Positions 5,816 to 5,818 of a DNA stretch of 5,818 nucleotides are shown here, in pieces. A program made the position numbers and the translations under genes. Source of the stretch: Acidobacteriota bacterium (lineage in GTDB: Bacteria > Acidobacteriota > UBA890 > WLXD01); contig JACZXM010000217.1 in the NCBI GenBank assembly GCA_022571615.1, positions 1-5,818 on the forward strand. Reading direction: 5' to 3'. Each line of letters opens with the position of its first letter. Within the stretch, counting starts at the first letter, position 1. Under the pieces are notes generated by a model, which worked only from the letters and a program-made list of their open reading frames with translations, did not search any database and had not been told where the DNA came from.

Positions 5816-5818
5816 ATA

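Larger units (their letters stand above)
5716..5818. other. Upstream region of the phosphatase block
   Basis: No gene is visible in these 103 bases. They hold a candidate minus-strand promoter (5752-5781), a six-codon minus-strand reading (5712-5732) running into the phosphatase start, and a perfect 12-bp palindrome (5804-5815). TATGCT at 5788-5793 on the plus strand could be a -10 box for a divergent gene, but I found no -35 partner at a suitable distance. Confidence 0.5.

Overview
This is a GC-rich bacterial chromosomal segment with dense, tightly packed genes. The ErpA-type Fe-S carrier, with its C-terminal signature VTNPNAKGTCGCG, points to a proteobacterium, most likely a high-GC gammaproteobacterium. 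That placement is inferred from one protein's resemblance and is not proven. No tRNA, rRNA, CRISPR array, insertion sequence or transposase is visible.

Layout from left to right. Bases 1-281 hold no convincing gene but contain a long imperfect inverted repeat (about 51-185), flanked by short direct repeats. Bases 282-929 (+) encode a small membrane-bound di-metal hydroxylase of the fatty-acid hydroxylase/sterol desaturase superfamily that resembles the catalytic domain of fatty acid 2-hydroxylase. It converges, with only 18 bp between stops, on erpA (948-1331, -), which has its own good Shine-Dalgarno sequence and a plausible sigma70-type promoter at 1382-1410.

The rest is one minus-strand block read from right to left. 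It starts with a PP2C-type Ser/Thr protein phosphatase (4957-5715), then an exported or membrane-anchored TPR plus NHL beta-propeller protein (3644-4972), then a 733-residue exported protein with three PEGA-like modules, an alpha/beta module, a PDZ domain and a helical C-terminus (1446-3647). The genes overlap by 16 bp and by 4 bp (ATGA), so they are almost certainly cotranscribed and translationally coupled. A candidate promoter sits upstream of the phosphatase at 5752-5781.

My reading is that the minus-strand trio is a phospho-signalling module. A cytoplasmic phosphatase is genetically locked to two envelope proteins built wholly from binding and scaffold domains, with no recognisable catalytic domain in either. 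No kinase, FHA protein or membrane-spanning receptor lies in the window, so any kinase partner would have to lie beyond 5818 or elsewhere. I did not recognise this exact gene set as a named system. Other structure worth a second look is the 5' inverted repeat and a perfect 28-bp palindrome inside the PEGA/PDZ gene.
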